DNA of 64,000 nt. Source: Pseudomonas sp. FP2196 (GTDB lineage Bacteria > Pseudomonadota > Gammaproteobacteria > Pseudomonadales > Pseudomonadaceae). The notes under the pieces were generated by a model. It did no database searches. It was not told the DNA's origin and saw nothing but the letters and a program-made list of their open reading frames with translations. The position numbers and the translations under genes were made by a program. Shown here piece after piece: positions 60,058 to 64,000 of this stretch (positions are counted from its first letter, which is position 1; each line of letters begins with the position of its first letter). The DNA is taken from positions 1,298,501 to 1,362,500 of the forward strand of contig NZ_CP117445.1 of NCBI RefSeq assembly GCF_030687715.1. The letters are read 5' to 3'.

Positions 60058-61176
60058 TTAAATGACCTTCGACTGTTCTCGGCTGCGTTGCGCGGTCGGC
60101 GGTTTGGAGTCGGCCCAGTTGTCCGGCAAGTTGATGTAGTCCACCAGCTCCCTCAAACGCCCGTGATTCCTGGCGTTGAAAGCAAAGGCCAACCGCGTCA
60201 GGTGGCTGAACTGTGCTTCATCGTGTTCTTCGCCGGCATAGGCGTGTTGATGGAACTGGTCGCTCAGGCACAGATCGGCAAAGGCTTCCTGCATATGCTC
60301 CATTGCCGGTTCGCTGAGCTTGTGATTCATGCGGATCACGAATTGGCGCTTGAGCCAGCGGCTGGAGTGGAAGTTGCTGTAAAACTGGTTGATCTGTTCC
60401 ACCGCTTCCTCGACGGTGTAGACCAGCCGCATCAGCTTCGTGTCGGTTGGCAAAATGTAGTGATTGTCCGCCAGTTGCTGGTGGATGAAATCCATCGCCC
60501 CCTGCCAGAACTTGCCACCCGGCGCATCCAGCAAGACCACCGGCACCAGTGGGCTTTTGCCGGTCTGGATCAGCGTCAGCACTTCCAGTGCTTCGTCCAG
60601 CGTGCCGAACCCGCCCGGGCACAACACCAGGGCATCGGCCTCTTTGACGAAGAACAGCTTGCGGGTGAAGAAGAAGTGGAAGGGCAGGAGGTTGCCCGTA
60701 CCGCCCACGGTGGGATTGGCATGTTGCTCGAAGGGCAGGGTGATGTTGAACCCGAGGCTGTGATCACGTCCGGCACCTTCATGCGCGGCGGCCATGATGC
60801 CGCCACCGGCACCGGTGATGACCATCATGTCCGAGCGCGTCAGTGCCGCACCGAGTTCCCGGGCCATCGCATACAGAGGATGTTCGACTGGCGTGCGCGC
60901 CGAGCCGAACACGGTGACTTTGCGCCGCCCCTTGAATTGCTCCAATACGCGAAACGCCTGCTCCAGCTCGCGTAAAGCTTGCAGAGTGATCTTGGCGTTC
61001 CAGCGGTTGTGGTCTTCCTGGGCCATGCGCAGCACGGTCAGGATCATGTCGCGATAGATGGGAATATTCGGACTGTTGGGTGAAACACGGTTGAGTTGCT
61101 CTTCAACCTGGCTGATGAGGTCGGGGCCGCTTTCCTGAAAATGACGGCTGAGCAGGTCATTCGGTTGGTAAGGCAT
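60058..61176 (-). CDS. LOG-family Rossmann-fold protein (TIGR00730 type)
   Basis: A 372-residue protein with the Lonely Guy/lysine-decarboxylase-like motif: VFGSARTP, ITGAGGGIMAAAHEGAG and CPGGFGTLDEALEVLT. LOG proteins are nucleoside 5'-monophosphate phosphoribohydrolases. This one has extra N- and C-terminal parts of about 85 and 120 residues, as in the larger PpnN-like group, so a nucleotide-cleaving role is likely but not proven. It converges on recX. Confidence 0.85.
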   Translation of the reverse strand: MPYQPNDLLSRHFQESGPDLISQVEEQLNRVSPNSPNIPIYRDMILTVLRMAQEDHNRWNAKITLQALRELEQAFRVLEQFKGRRKVTVFGSARTPVEHPLYAMARELGAALTRSDMMVITGAGGGIMAAAHEGAGRDHSLGFNITLPFEQHANPTVGGTGNLLPFHFFFTRKLFFVKEADALVLCPGGFGTLDEALEVLTLIQTGKSPLVPVVLLDAPGGKFWQGAMDFIHQQLADNHYILPTDTKLMRLVYTVEEAVEQINQFYSNFHSSRWLKRQFVIRMNHKLSEPAMEHMQEAFADLCLSDQFHQHAYAGEEHDEAQFSHLTRLAFAFNARNHGRLRELVDYINLPDNWADSKPPTAQRSREQSKVI

Positions 61177-61527
61177 TCAACGTCTCCTTCTGCACAGAGC
61201 GGGTGGCCCTGACGAGCGGCGTCAGTGCCGCGCTGCAAAAAAACACACAATCGGCAGTTCCTTTCCTGCCTTGAACAAGTGATCGGGAATACTTTGAATC
61301 TAGACCCTTGCACGCATTTGCGCTGACTTGATCATTGCGCTGCAAAGTCCTGACTGGCAACCGCTTATTGTTTTTCAGCCAATTGCACCACCGCTCGTCC
61401 GAACGTGTGCCGCACGGCAAACCCTCTGATTAACTTACTGACAGGCGCCATGCAAATTTTGCGTCAATCACCATACGCAAGGTGCATGCAATTCAAGGAT
61501 TTGCGGGTGGCAAGGAGGCGAGGAAAC
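61177..61527. other. Intergenic region of 351 bases without a gene
   Basis: This stretch lies between the divergently oriented LOG gene and the small gene at 61528. It must hold both promoters, but I could not pick out convincing -35/-10 pairs. No RNA gene, repeat or terminator is evident. Confidence 0.6.
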
Positions 61528-61722
61528 ATGGCCAGAGTGATTCTGGAGATCGATACGCAGCTGTATCGGATGTTGAAAGCATCGGCCGAGACCAACCAAG
61601 TGAGTCTCGAGGAGGAGTGCTGCCGGAGGTTGGCAGGAGGTGAGCGCCGTTCGCGTTATTTACAAGCACTGGTGGCCGAGCTGCGCGCCGAAGATGAACA
61701 GCGGCGCGCCAACTCGCGATGA
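61528..61722 (+). CDS. Small hypothetical protein, possibly ribbon-helix-helix
   Basis: A 64-residue protein with a strong AAGGAGGCGAGG site before its ATG. ARVILEIDTQLYRMLKASAE and VSLEEECCRRLAGG recall the strand-helix-helix plan of Arc/MetJ-type repressors or antitoxins. No toxin gene is next to it. I do not recognise the family with certainty; the long in-frame upstream opening is not used. It converges with the next gene with no gap. Confidence 0.6.
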   Translation: MARVILEIDTQLYRMLKASAETNQVSLEEECCRRLAGGERRSRYLQALVAELRAEDEQRRANSR

Positions 61723-62148
61723 TTACTTCTTCTTCGCCGGGGCGGCTTTCGGGCAATCCGATTCCTGATAGCTGGCGGAGCCGATCGCCTTATTGGTTTT
61801 TACTTCAGTGAAGTCGTAACGCATGACCGCGCCTTTAGCCATCAGCTTGCGGTACGACGGGTTGTTGCAGACCGAGGCGCCGAGCTGGAAATACACGGCT
61901 TTTGGATCAGCACGCATCTTGTCGGCGTGGCTCTTTTGCACGCTCAGGTGGTTGATCAACTGAGTGCCTTCAACGGTGTAGCCCTGATCAAGAATGTCTT
62001 CATTGATCGCCCGAGGCGTACCGACGCTGCTTTGGGCGGCGACGTTGCGCAGCTCTCTGTTCAGATTCTGCTCACTCAAGGACGCAGCCTGAGCGGTGAA
62101 GGACGACGCCAGCAGAATGGCAGCGGTGGGAACGATAAGGCGCAGCAT
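61723..62148 (-). CDS. Secreted PA3611-like protein (quorum-sensing-regulated virulence factor family)
   Basis: A 141-residue protein with a signal peptide (LIVPTAAILLASSFTAQAAS). Two cysteines in the mature part (SVCNNPSYRK and ESDCPKAAP) could form a disulphide. The layout and the sequence around VAAQSSVGTPRAINEDILDQ recall P. aeruginosa PA3611, whose locus is also close to recA. The frame runs open upstream past 63 kb, but the signal peptide and GGAGAG before this ATG fix the start. The biochemical role is unknown. Confidence 0.75.
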   Translation of the reverse strand: MLRLIVPTAAILLASSFTAQAASLSEQNLNRELRNVAAQSSVGTPRAINEDILDQGYTVEGTQLINHLSVQKSHADKMRADPKAVYFQLGASVCNNPSYRKLMAKGAVMRYDFTEVKTNKAIGSASYQESDCPKAAPAKKK

Positions 62149-62337
62149 GAAACTCTCCTGGTTCAGTGACTGGTGATTCGACCAGCCACGTGACTGTGCG
62201 TTCAGTGGCGGCGAATTATAGGGGAGCCGGTCTGGACGGTACAGGCTTGTGCCCGTTGCTCTGGTAAACTGCCGGCCTTTATTGCCCTGCCGAGTGTTGT
62301 TCGTGTCGAGTTTCCCTGTCTGCCGGTCTTGCCTGCG

Positions 62338-63084
62338 ATGAACCATGCCCCCAACGCCGTTGCACGCCTGCGCGATCAGCGCGAGGACGAGGGCATCAAG
62401 CCGATTCAGGCCCGGGGCTTTCGCTCCGAGCGTTGCCGCGACTGCCGCGTGATCATCAGCCATTGCCTGTGCGCCTGGCGGCCAACGGTCGACACCCGTT
62501 CCGGCGTGTGCCTGATCATGACCGGCAAGGAAGTGTTCAAGCCGAGCAATACCGGTTGGCTGATTGCCGATGTGGTGCGCGATAACCACGCGTTCATCTG
62601 GTCGCGCACAGAGCCGGACCCACAGATGCTGGCGCTCCTCAACGACCCGCAATGGCAGCCGTACCTGGTGTTTCCCGGCGAATACGTCGAGCCGTCGCGC
62701 GTGACGAATACCGTCGCCCTCGATAACAGCAAGCGTCCGCTGTTCATTCTGCTGGACGCGACCTGGACCGAAGCGCGCAAGATGTTCCGAAAGAGCCCGT
62801 ACTTCGACAGCCTGCCGATCCTCAGCCTGTTGCCCGACAAACTGTCGCGCTACCGCTTGCGTCGTTCGACCCGCAGTGAGCACCTGTGCACCGCCGAAGT
62901 CGCTGCGCTCTGCCTGGAACTGGCGGGTGACAGTGACGCGGCCTCGGCGCTGGATGCCTATTTCGATGTGTTCAGCCAACATTATCTGGGCGCCAAACAG
63001 CAATTGGACCTGAACGAAACCACGCAGGCCCATGCCGAGTTGCAACCTTATATACGAAAGCCGCAAGCGGAGTTGGCCCAATAG
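62338..63084 (+). CDS. tRNA-uridine aminocarboxypropyltransferase (DTW domain)
   Basis: A 248-residue DTW-domain protein of the TapT type, which makes acp3U47 in tRNA using S-adenosylmethionine. The N-terminal zinc-type cysteines are in RCRDCRVIISHCLCAW. The DTW motif appears as LDATWTEARKMFRKSPY, and RSTRSEHLCTAEVAALC follows. I chose the ATG at 62338 over a TTG three codons earlier. Confidence 0.88.
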   Translation: MNHAPNAVARLRDQREDEGIKPIQARGFRSERCRDCRVIISHCLCAWRPTVDTRSGVCLIMTGKEVFKPSNTGWLIADVVRDNHAFIWSRTEPDPQMLALLNDPQWQPYLVFPGEYVEPSRVTNTVALDNSKRPLFILLDATWTEARKMFRKSPYFDSLPILSLLPDKLSRYRLRRSTRSEHLCTAEVAALCLELAGDSDAASALDAYFDVFSQHYLGAKQQLDLNETTQAHAELQPYIRKPQAELAQ

Positions 63085-63307
63085 TGGCCCATACTGTACG
63101 CAGCGGCGGCCGTGCGGCTTGACCACCCCGTCTTCGCTGGGCATGCTTGGCGCCGATTAGGGTGCGGCCAAGGTTTGAAACGCCGTGTTTGCTGGTTATT
63201 GGCGTTGAACGTGCCCCTGTGGATGCCGCTTGAAAGGCGCATCTTGAGTTGCTTTGGCCAGACCCGAATGCACCGGGTCGGCCATCAAAAACAGGATCAT
63301 TTGAAAA

Positions 63308-63958
63308 ATGGCCACATACGACATCCTGATTGCCGATGATCACCCTCTGTTTCGTAGCGCTCTGCATCAAGCGATAACCCTGGGCCTTGGCCCGGATGTA
63401 CGCCTGGTGGAAGTGGCGAGCATCGCCGAACTGGAAACCCGCCTGACCGAAAAGGCTGATTGGGATCTGGTCTTGCTGGATCTGAACATGCCCGGCGCGT
63501 TCGGGTTTTCCGGGCTGGTTATGTTGCGCGGACAATACCCGCAGATTCCGGTGGTAATGGTCTCGGCGCAGGAAGAAGCCTCGGTGATGGTCAAGTCCCG
63601 AGAATTTGGCGCCAGTGGCTTTATTCCCAAGTCCAGCGACCTGAGCGTGATTCAGGAAGCGGTGCGCAAAGTGCTCGATGGCGATGTGTTCTGGCCGCCG
63701 CAGGCATTCGAAGCGGTCAGCGTTTCCGCCGAAGCCAAGGCGGCCAGTGATGGACTCGCCAGCCTGACTCCGCAACAGTTCCGCGTGCTGACCATGGTTT
63801 GCGAAGGCTTGCTGAACAAGCAGATTGCCTATGAACTGAGCGTGTCGGAAGCGACCATCAAGGCCCACGTCACAGCGATCTTTCGCAAGTTGAATGTGCG
63901 TACTCGCACGCAAGCGGCTTTACTGCTGCAACAACTTGAGTCAATTACGAGCCAATAA
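63308..63958 (+). CDS. erdR: LuxR-type response regulator, ErdR-like
   Basis: A 216-residue NarL/FixJ response regulator. The receiver domain has the acidic pair in IADDHPLFRS and the phosphoacceptor aspartate in VLLDLNMPGAFG. The C-terminal LuxR helix-turn-helix is LTPQQFRVLTMVCEGLLNKQ and SEATIKAHVTAIFRKL. It resembles P. aeruginosa ErdR (PA3604), a regulator of ethanol and acetate metabolism, which lies in the same neighbourhood. The cognate kinase is not in the window. Confidence 0.85.
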   Translation: MATYDILIADDHPLFRSALHQAITLGLGPDVRLVEVASIAELETRLTEKADWDLVLLDLNMPGAFGFSGLVMLRGQYPQIPVVMVSAQEEASVMVKSREFGASGFIPKSSDLSVIQEAVRKVLDGDVFWPPQAFEAVSVSAEAKAASDGLASLTPQQFRVLTMVCEGLLNKQIAYELSVSEATIKAHVTAIFRKLNVRTRTQAALLLQQLESITSQ

Positions 63959-64000
63959 CTATTGGCGTATTCACGCTTTTTTGACTTTGGTTGATCTAGC

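Noticed and set aside
61723..63144. A single 473-residue - strand protein
   Set aside because: Only the last 141 codons have a signal peptide, ribosome site and family resemblance; the upstream part is antisense to the DTW gene.

Overview
The window is a chromosomal segment of a Pseudomonas from the P. fluorescens lineage. Evidence is the gene order lpxA-lpxB-rnhB-dnaE-accA-tilS-pyrG-kdsA-eno-ftsB-ispD, then frmA-fghA-ispF-truD-surE-pcm-nlpD-rpoS-rsmZ-fdxA-mutS, and later cinA-recA-recX through an ErdR-type regulator. REPIN-type repeats of the kind found in this group and a GacA-controlled rsmZ RNA gene agree with this. All calls come from reading the sequence; no database search was run.

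Layout. 1-13.4 kb: housekeeping genes on the + strand for lipid A, replication, fatty acid, CTP, KDO and isoprenoid synthesis, glycolysis and division. 13.4-16.4 kb: a LysR regulator and a glutathione-dependent formaldehyde detoxification pair. 16.5-22.1 kb: ispF-truD-surE-pcm-nlpD-rpoS, followed by rsmZ with its GacA box. 22.2-25.2 kb: fdxA and mutS on the - strand. 25.4-57.8 kb: an accessory block between mutS and cinA. 57.9-60 kb: cinA, the LexA-boxed recA, and recX. 60-64 kb: a LOG-family protein, a small unknown protein, a secreted PA3611-like protein, a DTW-domain tRNA modifier and a LuxR-type response regulator.

The accessory block is a double R-type tailocin (phage-tail bacteriocin) locus. 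It contains complete contractile-tail gene sets but no capsid, portal, terminase, integrase or replication genes. A self-cleaving LexA/PrtR-like repressor comes first. Next is a near-consensus promoter with a palindrome in its spacer, then an unusual leader carrying two almost identical intrinsic terminators around an orphan chaperone-like gene. Cluster A (27.3-40.5 kb) has the P2-like gene order of the R pyocins: holin, baseplate V-W-J-I, fibre, chaperone, sheath, tube, E/E', tape measure, U, X, D. Cluster B (40.6-56.6 kb) has the Mu/SfV-like order: gp37-gp38-sheath-tube-gp41/frameshift-tape measure-N-P-gp45-gp46-gp47-gp48. It ends in four successive fibre/chaperone pairs that share an N-terminal module. 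The lysis genes appear to be shared by both particles: the holin sits before cluster A, and a GH19 endolysin with Rz and an embedded Rz1 sit after cluster B.

The most interesting points are the four-fibre array, the two loop-variant terminators between the promoter and the tail genes, a tape measure built from 41-residue repeats, an intrinsic terminator inside the endolysin reading frame, and two predicted -1 frameshift sites. R tailocins at mutS/cinA are already known in fluorescent pseudomonads; the details listed here are what deserve checking.
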